64,000 nt of DNA from Opitutaceae bacterium (GTDB taxonomy: Bacteria; Verrucomicrobiota; Verrucomicrobiia; Opitutales; Opitutaceae), in NCBI GenBank assembly GCA_027482185.1, contig JAIXWF010000013.1, positions 248,001 to 312,000 of the forward strand. Reading direction: 5' to 3'. Within the stretch, counting starts at the first letter, position 1. Each line of letters starts with the position of its first letter. This document shows, piece after piece, positions 24,678-34,059 of the stretch. The position numbers and the translations under genes were made by a program. The notes beneath the pieces are model-generated. The model was not told the DNA's origin. It saw only the letters and a program-made list of their open reading frames with translations, and made no database searches.

Positions 24678-26429
24678 ATGTGCCTGCGCCGCGGATTCGC
24701 CGCTTTGCCATTGTTTTTCTCGCTGGCGATTTCCGGATCCGCCGGGCGCGCAGCCGACGCCGCGGCGCCGGACGCCGTGTTCCTCGGCGGCAAGGTCGTG
24801 ACGGTCGACGCCGATTTCCGCGTGCAGGAAGCGTTGGCGGTGCGGGACGGGAAGATCGTCGCCGTCGGCCGCACGGCGGAGATCCGCGCGTTGGCCCAGG
24901 CGGGGCGCACGGCGGTGCACGACCTCGGCGGGCGCACGGTGCTGCCGGGGCTGATCGATTCGCACGTGCATGCACCGGCGGCGGCGGTGTTCGAGTTCGA
25001 CCACGAGATTCCGGCGATGGAGACGGTCCGCGACGTGCTCGACTACATCGCGGCGCGCACGCGGGTCGTGCCCGAGGGCGAATGGATCCAGACGCAGCAG
25101 GTGTTCATCACGCGCCTGCGCGAGGCGCGCTATCCGACGCGGGCGGAGCTCGACGCCGTCGCACCGCGCCACCCCGTGAATTTCCGCACCGGTCCGGACA
25201 ACATGCTCAACACGCTCGGGTTGAAGAAATGCGGCTTCGACCGTGCGTGGAAGGTGACCGACGGCGGCCCGGGCTATTTGGAAAAAGATGCGGCCGGCGA
25301 GCCGAACGGGCTGGCCCGCGGGCTGGGGCGGTTCATCCCCGGTCCCAAATTGCGCAAAACGACCCCTGCGGACCACGAGGCGCGTTTGCGGGCGTTGCTG
25401 CTCGATTACAACCGGAGCGGTTTCACGGCGGTGTGCGACCGGGGCGCGACGCCGGAGTCGATGCGTTACTACGGTAACCTGCGCGAACGCGGCGAACTCA
25501 CGGTGCGCGTGTCGCTGTCGCAGACGTTTCCCACCGTGGGTTCGATGGAATCGATTCTCGGAGCGATCGACCGGATCGCGGCGAGTCCGCTGCGCCGGCC
25601 CGATCCCTGGCTGCACCTGATCGGCACCAAGATCTGGCTCGACGGCGGGATGCTGACCGGCAGTTCGTACATGTTGCAGCCGTGGGGGCGCAACGAGGCC
25701 TTCGGCATCCGCGACGACGCGTACCGCGGCGTGCTCAACGTCCCGCCCGATCGCCTGCGCGCGATGGTGCGCCGCGTCGCCGGACACGGCTTGCAATTCA
25801 CGGCCCACGCCGTCGGCGACGCCGCCGGCACCGAGTTGCTCGACGCGTACGAGGAAGTGGACCGCGAGGTCCCGTTGCGCGGGCTGCGCATGGGCGTCAC
25901 GCATTCGAATTTCATGACGCCCGAGTTGATTGCGCGCACGGCGAAGCTCGGCGTCGCGCTCGATATCCAGCCGATCTGGCTCTACCTCGATGCGCGCTCC
26001 CTGCTCGGGCAATTCGGCTACGACCGGCTGCGGTATTTCCAGCCTTTGAAGAGCATCCTCGCCGCCGGCGGCAAGGCGGGCGGCGGCTCGGACCACATGC
26101 TGAAGATCGGCGACCTGCGCGCGATCAACCCGTACAATCCGTTTCTCGCAATGTGGACCACGGTCACGCGCCGCGCGAAGTGGCACGACGGGCAGGTCCA
26201 TCCCGAGGAGGCGCTCACGCGGCGCGAGGCCCTCGAGTTCTACACGCGCAACAACGCGTGGGTGATCTTCCGCGAAAAGGAGATCGGCTCGTTGGAACCG
26301 GGGAAACAGGCCGACTTCATCGTGGTCGACCGCGACGTGCTCGCGTGCCCGATCGACGACCTGCGGGAAACGCAGGTGTTGGCGACGTGGGTCGGTGGGC
26401 GCGAAGTGTACCGGCGCGATTCGCGCTAA
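24678..26429 (+). CDS. Exported amidohydrolase, YtcJ-like
   Basis: 583 aa with a signal peptide (hydrophobic residues about 7-20, then GRAADA). The composite metal-dependent hydrolase fold shows DAVFLGGKVVTVDADFRV, GLIDSHVHAP with the HxH metal ligands, HAVGDAAG, a GGGSDHMLKIGD segment with Asp, and the terminal GSLEPGKQADFIVVDRD typical of amidohydrolases. YtcJ-type members hydrolyse amides or ureas of unknown nature. Divergent from the isomerase gene. A sulfatase follows 143 bp later on the same strand. Confidence 0.9.
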   Translation: MCLRRGFAALPLFFSLAISGSAGRAADAAAPDAVFLGGKVVTVDADFRVQEALAVRDGKIVAVGRTAEIRALAQAGRTAVHDLGGRTVLPGLIDSHVHAPAAAVFEFDHEIPAMETVRDVLDYIAARTRVVPEGEWIQTQQVFITRLREARYPTRAELDAVAPRHPVNFRTGPDNMLNTLGLKKCGFDRAWKVTDGGPGYLEKDAAGEPNGLARGLGRFIPGPKLRKTTPADHEARLRALLLDYNRSGFTAVCDRGATPESMRYYGNLRERGELTVRVSLSQTFPTVGSMESILGAIDRIAASPLRRPDPWLHLIGTKIWLDGGMLTGSSYMLQPWGRNEAFGIRDDAYRGVLNVPPDRLRAMVRRVAGHGLQFTAHAVGDAAGTELLDAYEEVDREVPLRGLRMGVTHSNFMTPELIARTAKLGVALDIQPIWLYLDARSLLGQFGYDRLRYFQPLKSILAAGGKAGGGSDHMLKIGDLRAINPYNPFLAMWTTVTRRAKWHDGQVHPEEALTRREALEFYTRNNAWVIFREKEIGSLEPGKQADFIVVDRDVLACPIDDLRETQVLATWVGGREVYRRDSR

Positions 26430-26572
26430 ACCTCCGCGCGTGCGCCGCGCGGCGGTGTGAAATCGTCGGCTCGACGTGTGCGGTCCGGCCTTTCCTCCGG
26501 CCGCATTCGCGCTTGGGATCCCACCGCAGCGTGCGCCCCGGCTGCCGTCCCCAACCCCGATCCCTTCCTTTC

Positions 26573-27964
26573 GTGATCTCCGTCTGTTTCCGGCTGCTGC
26601 TCGTCGGTGTCCTCGCCGGCCCGGCATTCGCGCGCGCCGCCGCGGCGCCGCGGCCCAACGTCGTGATCATTTTGGCCGACGACCTCGGCCGGGCCGATCT
26701 CGGCTACGCCGGCAGCGACATCCGCACGCCGAACCTCGACCGGCTGGCGGCGACGGGCGTGCGGCTCGATCGGTTCTACGCGTGCCCGGTTTGCTCGCCG
26801 ACGCGCGCGGGGCTGATGACCGGACGCTGGCCGATCCGCTATGGTTTGATGCGCACGGTGATTCCGCCGTGGTCTGCGTTCGGCCTGCCGGCGGAGGAGC
26901 GCACGTTGGCGGAGTGGCTGGCGCCGGCCGGCTATGCGCGCCGCGGCATCTTCGGGAAATGGCATCTTGGGCACGCGCGCCGCGCGATGCTGCCGCCGCA
27001 ACGCGGGTTCACGCACTTCTACGGGCACTACAACGGCGCGATCGACTACTTCACGCATGCGCGCGAGGGCGAGACCGACTGGCACCGGAACAACGAGACG
27101 GTGAAGGAAGAAGGCTACGCGACGGACCTGCTGGCGCGCGAGGCGGTGCGGTTTGTCCAAGAGTCGCCGGCGGGCACGCCGTACCTCCTCTATCTTCCTT
27201 TCAATGCGCCGCACTCGCCGTATCAGGCCAAACCGGACGACCTCGCCCGCTACCCGCAACGGCAGGGCAACCGCCGGATCTACGCCGCGATGATCGACGC
27301 GATGGACCAGGCGATCGGCCGCGTGCTCGATGCGATCGCCGCGCGGCCGGATGCCGACAACACGCTCGTCCTCTTCCTCAGCGACAACGGCGGGCACCTG
27401 CCGGTCGCTTCGAACCGCCCTTGGCGCGACGGCAAATTCTCCGTTTACGAAGGCGGCATCCGCGTTGCCGCGCTGGCGCGTTGGCCGGCCGGCGGGCTTG
27501 CGGGCGGGCGCGTTTGCGCGGAGCCGATGGGCTACATCGACGTGGTGCCCACGGTGCTCGGCGTGGCCGGCGTGACGCCGGCGGCGTCCGCGCGGCCCCT
27601 CGACGGCCGCGATGTGCTCGCGGCGATGCAGGGCAGGGAACCGGCGCCGGTGCGGCCTTGGTTTTCGTATTTCGCGCCGGGTGACACGGAGTGCGCGGCG
27701 GTGGCCTTGGGAAATTGGAAATTGGTGCTGACGGGCGGGGCCGTGCTCGCCGCGACGCCGGACGCGGCGTCGAAAGTCGAACTCTTCGACCTCGGCGCGG
27801 ATCCCGCGGAGGCACGCAATCTGGCGGCGACGGAACCGGACCGCGTCGCGGAACTGCGCGCCCTGCTCGCCGACTTCGGCCGCCTGCAGCAGGCCGGCGT
27901 CACGGCCTACGCCGAGGGCCGCCGCGGTTTCAAGGCGCCCAAAGATTGGGTGATCCGCGAGTGA
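26573..27964 (+). CDS. Exported sulfatase, Cys-type (sulfatase 1)
   Basis: 463 aa from a GTG start at 26573, chosen because it begins the signal peptide (ISVCFRLLLVGVLAGPAFA) and no ATG fits. NVVIILADDLG gives the metal-binding Asp pair at 36-37. CSPTR at residues 74-78 is the C-x-P-x-R signature whose Cys becomes formylglycine. GKWHLGH, FLSDNGG and YEGGIRV complete the S1-family core. It removes sulfate esters, probably from glycans in the periplasm. First of three tandem sulfatases. Confidence 0.92.
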   Translation: MISVCFRLLLVGVLAGPAFARAAAAPRPNVVIILADDLGRADLGYAGSDIRTPNLDRLAATGVRLDRFYACPVCSPTRAGLMTGRWPIRYGLMRTVIPPWSAFGLPAEERTLAEWLAPAGYARRGIFGKWHLGHARRAMLPPQRGFTHFYGHYNGAIDYFTHAREGETDWHRNNETVKEEGYATDLLAREAVRFVQESPAGTPYLLYLPFNAPHSPYQAKPDDLARYPQRQGNRRIYAAMIDAMDQAIGRVLDAIAARPDADNTLVLFLSDNGGHLPVASNRPWRDGKFSVYEGGIRVAALARWPAGGLAGGRVCAEPMGYIDVVPTVLGVAGVTPAASARPLDGRDVLAAMQGREPAPVRPWFSYFAPGDTECAAVALGNWKLVLTGGAVLAATPDAASKVELFDLGADPAEARNLAATEPDRVAELRALLADFGRLQQAGVTAYAEGRRGFKAPKDWVIRE

Positions 27965-27977
27965 GCCCGGTGCCGTG

Positions 27978-28031
27978 AATTCCGGTTTCACCATGCTCCG
28001 ATCTCTCAATTTCCCGCTTTTCCGATCTCCC
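27978..28031. repeat. Pyrimidine-rich TTTCC/CGATCTC tract before sulfatase 2
   Basis: Words such as CCGATCTCTCAATTTCCCGC and TTTTCCGATCTCCC run right up to the ATG of sulfatase 2. The same kind of tract precedes the genes starting at 29541 and 37640, always pyrimidine-rich on the coding strand. Confidence 0.5.
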
Positions 28032-29375
28032 ATGCGAATTCCGTTTTTCCAATTTCTGGCTGCGGTCTTGGTGGCGGCGGCGTTGCCGGCGGTGCGGGCG
28101 GCCGACGCGCCGCGGCCGAACATCATCTTCATTTTGGCGGACGACCTTGGGCCCGGCGACCTTGGTTGCTACGGCGGCACCCAGGTGCCAACGCCGCGGC
28201 TCGACCGGATGGCCGCGGAGGGCACGCGGTTCATGCAGTACTATGCCGCCGCGCCGATCTGTTCGCCGTCGCGCGCGGGGCTGATCACGGGCCGCCAGCC
28301 GGCGCGCGCGAACCTCAGCAGTTTCCTCCAGACGAAGAAGGGCAACGCGGCCTGCGAGCAGGTGGACTTCCTCGATCCGGCGGCGCCGTCGCTGCCGCGG
28401 CTGCTGCGCGCCGCGGGCTATGCCACGGCGCATTTCGGCAAATGGCATTTGGGCGGCGGCCGCGATGTCACCGAGGCCCCGAAGTTCGCGGCCTACGGCT
28501 ACGACGAACACGCCGGTACCTATGAGAGCCCGGAGCCGCACCCCGACATCACGGCCACGCCGTGGATCTGGTCGATGCAGGACAAGGTGAAACGCTGGGA
28601 ACGCACGGCGTTCTTTATCGACCGCACGCTGGATTTTCTCGACCGCCACCGCGACCGGCCGGCCTTCGTCAATCTCTGGCTCGACGACGTACATACACCG
28701 TGGGTGCCGGACGAAGTGTCCGACCGCAAAGACCTGCCGAAGAACTTCCGGCCCGTGATGGCCGAGACGGACCGGCAGATCGGCCGGCTGCTCGACGAGC
28801 TGCGTCGCCGCAAACTCGATACGAACACCCTCGTGATCTTCACCAGCGACAACGGCGCGCTGCCGACCTTCGACGGGTCGCGTTCCGCCGGCTTGCGCGG
28901 GAGCAAACTCACGCTCTACGAGGGCGGGATCCGCATGCCGTTCATCGCGCATTGGCCGGGCCGCGTGCCGGCGGGGCGCGTCGACGAGACCTCCGTGCTC
29001 ACGGCGTGGGACGTGTTGCCCACGCTCGCGGCGCTGGGCGGGGCGGCGTTGCCGGCGGGGACGGTGTTCGACGGGGCGGACGTGGGGGCGGTGCTGCGGG
29101 GTGCGGCGGCGCCGGTGCGGCCGCCGTTGTTTTGGGAGTACGGGCGGAACACCACCGCCTTCAAGTATCCCGCCGCCGGCCGCAGTCCGAACCTCGCGAT
29201 GCGCAACGGCCCGTGGAAGCTGCTCGTCTATGCCGACGGCTCCGGCGCGGAGCTCTACGACGTCGTCGCCGACCGCGCCGAAAGCCGCAACCTGGCCGCG
29301 GCGGAACCGGAGCGCGTGCGGGCGATGACCGAAGCCGTGTTGGCTTGGCGCGCGACGTGGTCGAGGAAGCCATGA
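28032..29375 (+). CDS. Exported sulfatase, Cys-type (sulfatase 2)
   Basis: 447 aa. Signal peptide MRIPFFQFLAAVLVAAALPA. NIIFILADDLG with Asp pair at 37-38, CSPSR with the modifiable Cys77, HFGKWHLGGG, FTSDNGALP and YEGGIRMPF are all present. This matches S1-family arylsulfatase A-like enzymes. The start at 28032 is preferred to 27975 because the upstream codons are the pyrimidine-rich tract. Its stop codon is followed at once by a hairpin element. Confidence 0.92.
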   Translation: MRIPFFQFLAAVLVAAALPAVRAADAPRPNIIFILADDLGPGDLGCYGGTQVPTPRLDRMAAEGTRFMQYYAAAPICSPSRAGLITGRQPARANLSSFLQTKKGNAACEQVDFLDPAAPSLPRLLRAAGYATAHFGKWHLGGGRDVTEAPKFAAYGYDEHAGTYESPEPHPDITATPWIWSMQDKVKRWERTAFFIDRTLDFLDRHRDRPAFVNLWLDDVHTPWVPDEVSDRKDLPKNFRPVMAETDRQIGRLLDELRRRKLDTNTLVIFTSDNGALPTFDGSRSAGLRGSKLTLYEGGIRMPFIAHWPGRVPAGRVDETSVLTAWDVLPTLAALGGAALPAGTVFDGADVGAVLRGAAAPVRPPLFWEYGRNTTAFKYPAAGRSPNLAMRNGPWKLLVYADGSGAELYDVVADRAESRNLAAAEPERVRAMTEAVLAWRATWSRKP

Positions 29376-29381
29376 AGAGCT

Positions 29382-29459
29382 CACAGCGGTCAGCGGTCAG
29401 CAGTCAGCCTCGAGCAGATCGCCCAATGCTGATAGCTGAGCGCTGACAGCTGAACACTG
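29382..29459. repeat. CAGCGGTCAGC / GCTGACAGCTGA hairpin element
   Basis: The left arm (29382-29409) repeats GGTCAGC words and the right arm (29428-29459) repeats GCTGA/GCTGACAGCTGAAC words, giving a long imperfect hairpin with a short interior loop. It starts seven bases after the sulfatase 2 stop. Confidence 0.7.
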
Positions 29460-29481
29460 CGTCCCTCACCGATTGCCCGGA

Positions 29482-29537
29482 GTGAATCCCGTTTTCCCAA
29501 TCCCGTGCTTCCAATCCCGATTTTCCAATCCCTTCTA
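29482..29537. repeat. 14-bp-period AATCCCG(N7) repeat before sulfatase 3
   Basis: AATCCCG is followed by TTTTCCC, TGCTTCC and ATTTTCC in successive units, then a final AATCCC, giving four words at a regular 14-bp spacing that end just before the ATG at 29541. A tidier version of the pyrimidine-rich tracts at 27978 and 37641. Confidence 0.65.
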
Positions 29538-29540
29538 ACC

Positions 29541-30944
29541 ATGAAACTGATCCGTTGCTTTGTCCTGCTGGTTGCGTGCGCGGTGGCAGCTTCGCTGCGT
29601 GCGGCGGACCGGCCGCACCTCGTGGTCTTCATTTCCGACGACCATACGCGGCTTGATTCCACGGTGTACGGATCGCGCGACATTCGGACGCCGAATATGG
29701 ACCGCGTGGCGGCGGCGGGGCTGACTTTCGACCGGGCCTTTGTCGCGTCGCCGAGTTGCGCGCCGAGCCGGGCCGCGTTGCTCACCGGGTTGATGCCGGC
29801 GCGCAACGGCGCGGAAGCCAACCACAGCAAGCCGCGCGCGGAGCTGAAAAAGTTGCCGGCTTACCTGCAGGAACTGGGCTACGAGGTCGTTTCCTTCGGC
29901 AAGGTTTCCCACTACCGGCACACGGCGGATTACGGTTTCGATTTCGGGGCGCACGACACCTTCCATGATGCCGAGGCGATTCCGGCGGCGCTGAAGTGGC
30001 TGCGCGAACGCAAAGGCAACCGCCCGCTCTGCCTCTTCGTCGGGACGAATTGGCCGCATGTGCCGTGGCCGCTGACCGGCGAGGGGTACAAGCCGGCGGA
30101 CGTGATCTTGCCGCCGGGGCACGTCGATACGCCGGTGACGCGCGAGGCGCGGGCGCGCTACTATGCGGCGGTCGCGCGCATGGACCAGGACCTCGGCGCC
30201 GTGTACGACGCGGCCAACGCCGTGCTCGGAACCAACCTGGTGTTCCTCGCCACGGCCGACCACGGCGCGCAGTGGCCGATGAGCAAATGGAGTTGTTACG
30301 ACGCCGGGATCCGGACGCCGCTGCTTGCCGTGTGGCCCGGCAAAATTCGCCCGGGCCAACGCACCGACGCGATGGTCAGCTGGGTGGATATTTTGCCGAC
30401 GCTGGTCGAGTTGGGCGGCGGCAAGCCGGCGCCGGAGCTCGACGGGCGGTCGTTCGCGGCGGTGCTGACGGAGCCGGCGCGGGCCCACCGCGACCGCATC
30501 TTCACCACGCACAGCAGCGACGGGCAGATGAACATCTATCCGATCCGCAGCGTGCGGACGACGGACTTCAAATACATCCGCAATCTGCATCCCGAATTCT
30601 ATTTCTCCACGCACGTCGATCTGGCGCAGCCGGTGGACGGCGCGCTGTACTATGCGAGCTGGCGCGAGGCGGCGAAGACGGATCCGGCGGCCGCGGCCAT
30701 CGTGGCGCGCTACCACATCCGTCCGGCCGAGGAACTCTACGACCTGCGGAGCGATCCGCACGAGCAGAAGAACCTCGCCGCCGATCCGGCCCAGGCCGCG
30801 CGGTTGGCGGCGCTGCGCGGCGAACTCGACGCGTGGATGCGGGCGCAGGGCGATGCGGGCAAGGTTTTCGGCAAGCCGCGCCTGCTCACCGATCCCGACC
30901 GGGACAAGCCGCCGGCGAAGGCCGCGGCGAAGAAGAAGCAGTAA
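29541..30944 (+). CDS. Exported sulfatase, heparan N-sulfatase-like (sulfatase 3)
   Basis: 467 aa. Signal peptide MKLIRCFVLLVACAVAASLR. HLVVFISDDHTRLDS gives the metal Asp pair, CAPSR at 73-77 is the formylglycine signature, and NWPHVPWP and ATADHGAQWPM resemble N-sulfoglucosamine sulfohydrolase-type members. The tail is Lys/Ala-rich (KAAAKKKQ). It is codirectional with sulfatases 1 and 2 and with the FAD oxidoreductase. Subfamily assignment is by resemblance only. Confidence 0.9.
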   Translation: MKLIRCFVLLVACAVAASLRAADRPHLVVFISDDHTRLDSTVYGSRDIRTPNMDRVAAAGLTFDRAFVASPSCAPSRAALLTGLMPARNGAEANHSKPRAELKKLPAYLQELGYEVVSFGKVSHYRHTADYGFDFGAHDTFHDAEAIPAALKWLRERKGNRPLCLFVGTNWPHVPWPLTGEGYKPADVILPPGHVDTPVTREARARYYAAVARMDQDLGAVYDAANAVLGTNLVFLATADHGAQWPMSKWSCYDAGIRTPLLAVWPGKIRPGQRTDAMVSWVDILPTLVELGGGKPAPELDGRSFAAVLTEPARAHRDRIFTTHSSDGQMNIYPIRSVRTTDFKYIRNLHPEFYFSTHVDLAQPVDGALYYASWREAAKTDPAAAAIVARYHIRPAEELYDLRSDPHEQKNLAADPAQAARLAALRGELDAWMRAQGDAGKVFGKPRLLTDPDRDKPPAKAAAKKKQ

Positions 30945-31006
30945 CGCGGCGGGGCCGCCGCGATAGGATTGCGCCCGGGCCGGGGGCGCGGCTTGGCTGG
31001 GGCATC

Positions 31007-32992
31007 ATGCGTTTACCCCTCGGTGTGCGGACGTGGTGGCTTGGGCTTTGGGCGGCGGTTGCGTTGCCGGCGGCAGAGCCGGTTTACGACGTCGTGGTCT
31101 ACGGCGGCAACGCCGCCGGCGTGATCACCGCGGTGCAGGTCGCGCGCCTGGGCGGTTCGGTGGTGCTGCTCGAGCCCGGTCCGGCTTTGGGCGGGCTCAC
31201 GGCGGGCGGCCTCGGGGCGACGGATGTCGGCGATCCGCGCGCGGTGGGCGGGCTGGCGCACGAATTCTACCGCCTGATCCACGAGCACTATCAGCGGCCG
31301 GAAAACTGGCGGCGCGAAACCCGGGCCGCGTACGTGCCGCGGCATCCGTTGGCGGTGTCGGATGCGCTGGGCCTGCATTGGTTTTTCGAACCGCACGTCG
31401 CGACGAAGGTGCTGGGCGACCTGCTCGCCGCGGCCAAGGTGCCCGTGCACCTCGGGGCGAGGCTCGACCGGGCGAAGGGCGTCCGGAAAACGGATACGAA
31501 AATCGAAGCCATCTCGTTGCGCGACGGCCGCAATTTCCGGGGCAAGGTGTTCATCGATGTCACCTACGAAGGTGATCTCATGGCGGCGGCGGGCGTGGGT
31601 TACCGGATCGGCCGCGAGGCGAACCGCGAATTCGGCGAAACGCTCAACGGGATCCGTTTTCTCGCCCCCGAGCGCACGGCCGGGATCTCGCCCTTTGTCC
31701 GGGCCGGCGAGCCCGCGAGCGGCCTGCTGCCGAATGTCGCCCCGCGCGCCCCGGGGGCGGAAGGCGAGGCCGACGGGGCCATCCAGGCCTACAACTTCCG
31801 CCTCTGTCTCACGGACCGGCCGGACAACCGCGTGCCGATCGAGCGGCCGGCGACGTACAATCCGCTCAACTACGAATTGCTCCTGCGGTCCCTCCGCGGC
31901 GAGGCGGCGCAGCCCGGGCCGCAGCTCTTCGCGCTGACGCCGATGCCGAACCGCAAGACGGACACGAACAACCGCGGCCTGTTTTCCACCGACTATGTGG
32001 GCCGCAGCACCGGCTGGGCGGAGGCCTCGGACGAGGAGCGCGCGCAGCTGTGGCAGGAGCACAAGGATTACACCGCGGGTCTGCTCTGGTTTCTGGCGCA
32101 CGATCCGCGCGTGCCGGCGGCGACGCGCCGCGAGACGGCGCGCTGGGGTTTGGCGCGGGACGAATTTGCCGCGACGGGGCATTGGCCGTTCCAGCTTTAC
32201 GTGCGCGAGGCGCGCCGGATGCGCGGCGAGTACACGGTGACGGAACACGACAGCCGGCGGAAAACAACGGTACCCGATCCCGTGGCGCTCGCGTCGTACG
32301 CGTTGGATTCGCATGTCGTGGGATTCTTCGCCGACGCCGAGGGCCGTTTGCGGATCGAGGGGACATTTTTCGAAAACATCCGCGCGTTCCCGATCAGTTA
32401 CCGCGCGCTGCTGCCGCACCGCGCCGAATGCACCAATCTCCTTGTGCCGGTTTGCCTGTCGGCGACGCATGCGGCCTACGGTTCGGTGCGGATGGAGCCG
32501 GTGTTCATGATGCTGGGGCAATCGGCGGCGACTGCCGCAATGCTCGCGTTGCAGCGCGGGGTCGCGTTGCACAATTTGCCGTATGCGGAGTTGGAAAAAC
32601 GGCTGCGCTCCGACGGCCAAGTGCTCGCGCTCGGGCCGCGTGGGACGGAGGGCGGGCGCGCGCGGGGTCCGGCGTCGCCGGCGGCGGTGGCCGCGGTGGC
32701 GAAGCTGCAGGCGGCCGATTTTCTCGCGGCGGCGGACGCGTCGACGAACTTCTGGCAAAACGCGGCGCGCCCCGGGGCGAGTTGCGAAGCGGAGCGCGTG
32801 ACCGCGCTGGTGGTGGCGGCGGCGCAGCGGTTCGATCGCGAGGTGAGCGGACCTGCGGCGGCGCTCGGCGTGCTCTCGGCGCGGGGTGCGGTCTTGGATG
32901 GGCCGGCTTGGTTGGAACGCCTGAAGCCTCGGACGCTGTGCGCCGGCGAGCACGTCGGCGAACTGCTCGTCGCGTTGGCGGCGCTTTTCTGA
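31007..32992 (+). CDS. Exported FAD-dependent oxidoreductase (FAD_oxidored type)
   Basis: 661 aa with a signal peptide ending near ALPAAEP. The FAD Rossmann motif VVYGGNAAGV follows directly, then GLTAGGLGATDVG and FIDVTYEGDLMAAAGV, and a late SATHAAYGSVRMEPVFMMLG typical of the large FAD-dependent proteins sometimes annotated xanthan lyase-like. Verrucomicrobiota and Planctomycetota carry many such exported copies beside sulfatases; the redox substrate is unknown. The last 120 residues are Ala-rich and weakly conserved. The start at 31007 places the signal peptide first. Confidence 0.85.
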   Translation: MRLPLGVRTWWLGLWAAVALPAAEPVYDVVVYGGNAAGVITAVQVARLGGSVVLLEPGPALGGLTAGGLGATDVGDPRAVGGLAHEFYRLIHEHYQRPENWRRETRAAYVPRHPLAVSDALGLHWFFEPHVATKVLGDLLAAAKVPVHLGARLDRAKGVRKTDTKIEAISLRDGRNFRGKVFIDVTYEGDLMAAAGVGYRIGREANREFGETLNGIRFLAPERTAGISPFVRAGEPASGLLPNVAPRAPGAEGEADGAIQAYNFRLCLTDRPDNRVPIERPATYNPLNYELLLRSLRGEAAQPGPQLFALTPMPNRKTDTNNRGLFSTDYVGRSTGWAEASDEERAQLWQEHKDYTAGLLWFLAHDPRVPAATRRETARWGLARDEFAATGHWPFQLYVREARRMRGEYTVTEHDSRRKTTVPDPVALASYALDSHVVGFFADAEGRLRIEGTFFENIRAFPISYRALLPHRAECTNLLVPVCLSATHAAYGSVRMEPVFMMLGQSAATAAMLALQRGVALHNLPYAELEKRLRSDGQVLALGPRGTEGGRARGPASPAAVAAVAKLQAADFLAAADASTNFWQNAARPGASCEAERVTALVVAAAQRFDREVSGPAAALGVLSARGAVLDGPAWLERLKPRTLCAGEHVGELLVALAALF

Positions 32993-33153
32993 ACGCGGTC
33001 GCGGCCGGGGTTAGCCCTTGCCGCGGCGGGCATCGTTCTGCACTTAGCCTGCATCGAGAGTCGCTTCAACTCTGATGCCCCCAGGTCCGCCGGCGCGTGT
33101 CGCGGGTGCGGGGAACTCCGTCGGCGGGTGCCGCGCCGGTCTCCGTTTTTGCC

Positions 33154-34059
33154 ATGAACCATCCGTTGTTGCAGAGGTTGTTGCCGCTGGCGCTGTGCGC
33201 TGCGTTGGCGGGTTGCCAATCCCATCCGATCGTCGCGGTGCCGTCGCCGTATCGCGCGGACCGCACCGAGGCTCAGGCCGGGTTGACGCCGCAGGAACGC
33301 GCGTGGGTCGAAAAGAACTGCTACATGGGCGAGCCCCGCCTCGACAACCCGCCGGATGGCCGCAACCGCGTCGTGTCGCGGGCCGGTTACACGCTGCAGC
33401 ACAGCTCGCTGTACCGTCAGGCGCTCTGGGTCGCCGAAGGATTCACGGCCGCGGAACTCAAGGGCCCGGGCGATCGCGACAAGTCGAAGTTCGAAGCCGA
33501 CCCGGCGCTGCCCGTCGCGGAACGCAGCGAGGTCCGCGACTACAACAGTTCGGGCTACGACCGCGGGCATCTGGCGCCGGCCGGCGATTTCAACCGCAGC
33601 CAGCGCGCGACCGACGAATCGTTCTACATGTCGAACATGAGCCCGCAGGTCGGGCCGGATTTCAACCGCGCGATCTGGCGTTACCTCGAGGACAAGGCGC
33701 GCGACCTCGTCGCCGCGGCCGGCCGCGGCTACATCGTCACCGGGCCGATGTTCTACGATCCCGAGGAAGAGGATCCGACGAAGGCCGACGGCCTTGTGCC
33801 GCTGAAGTGGGTGAAGAGCCGCGTCGCGGTGCCGACGCATTATTACAAGATCGTCGTCACGCAGCGCGCGGGGCAGCCGGTGCAGTGCGTGGCGTTCGTG
33901 CTGGAGAACCGCCGCTACAAACTCGGGGCGAACGCCGATTTTTCCCAGTTCATCAAGCCCGTCGACTGGGTCGAAAAACGCACGAGCATCAACTTCATGC
34001 CCGGCCTGCTGCCGGCCGAAGAGGCGCGGCTCGAGCGCCGGCCGGGGAAAGTCGAGTGA
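33154..34059 (+). CDS. DNA/RNA non-specific endonuclease (NUC1 family), lipoprotein
   Basis: 301 aa. Signal peptide with lipobox LAGC (lipidated Cys21). The betabetaalpha-Me nuclease core carries YDRGHLAPAGDF (DRGH, catalytic His139) and SNMSPQVGPDFNRAIW, where Asn coordinates the catalytic metal. NUC1 enzymes degrade DNA and RNA without sequence preference. Membrane anchoring suggests scavenging or protection at the cell surface. The start at 33154 is preferred to 33097, which lacks a signal peptide. Its stop overlaps the ATG of the protease gene by one base. Confidence 0.92.
   Translation: MNHPLLQRLLPLALCAALAGCQSHPIVAVPSPYRADRTEAQAGLTPQERAWVEKNCYMGEPRLDNPPDGRNRVVSRAGYTLQHSSLYRQALWVAEGFTAAELKGPGDRDKSKFEADPALPVAERSEVRDYNSSGYDRGHLAPAGDFNRSQRATDESFYMSNMSPQVGPDFNRAIWRYLEDKARDLVAAAGRGYIVTGPMFYDPEEEDPTKADGLVPLKWVKSRVAVPTHYYKIVVTQRAGQPVQCVAFVLENRRYKLGANADFSQFIKPVDWVEKRTSINFMPGLLPAEEARLERRPGKVE

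Noticed and set aside
33097-33153. Earlier start for the nuclease
   Set aside because: Adds residues before the signal peptide and would spoil the lipobox position.
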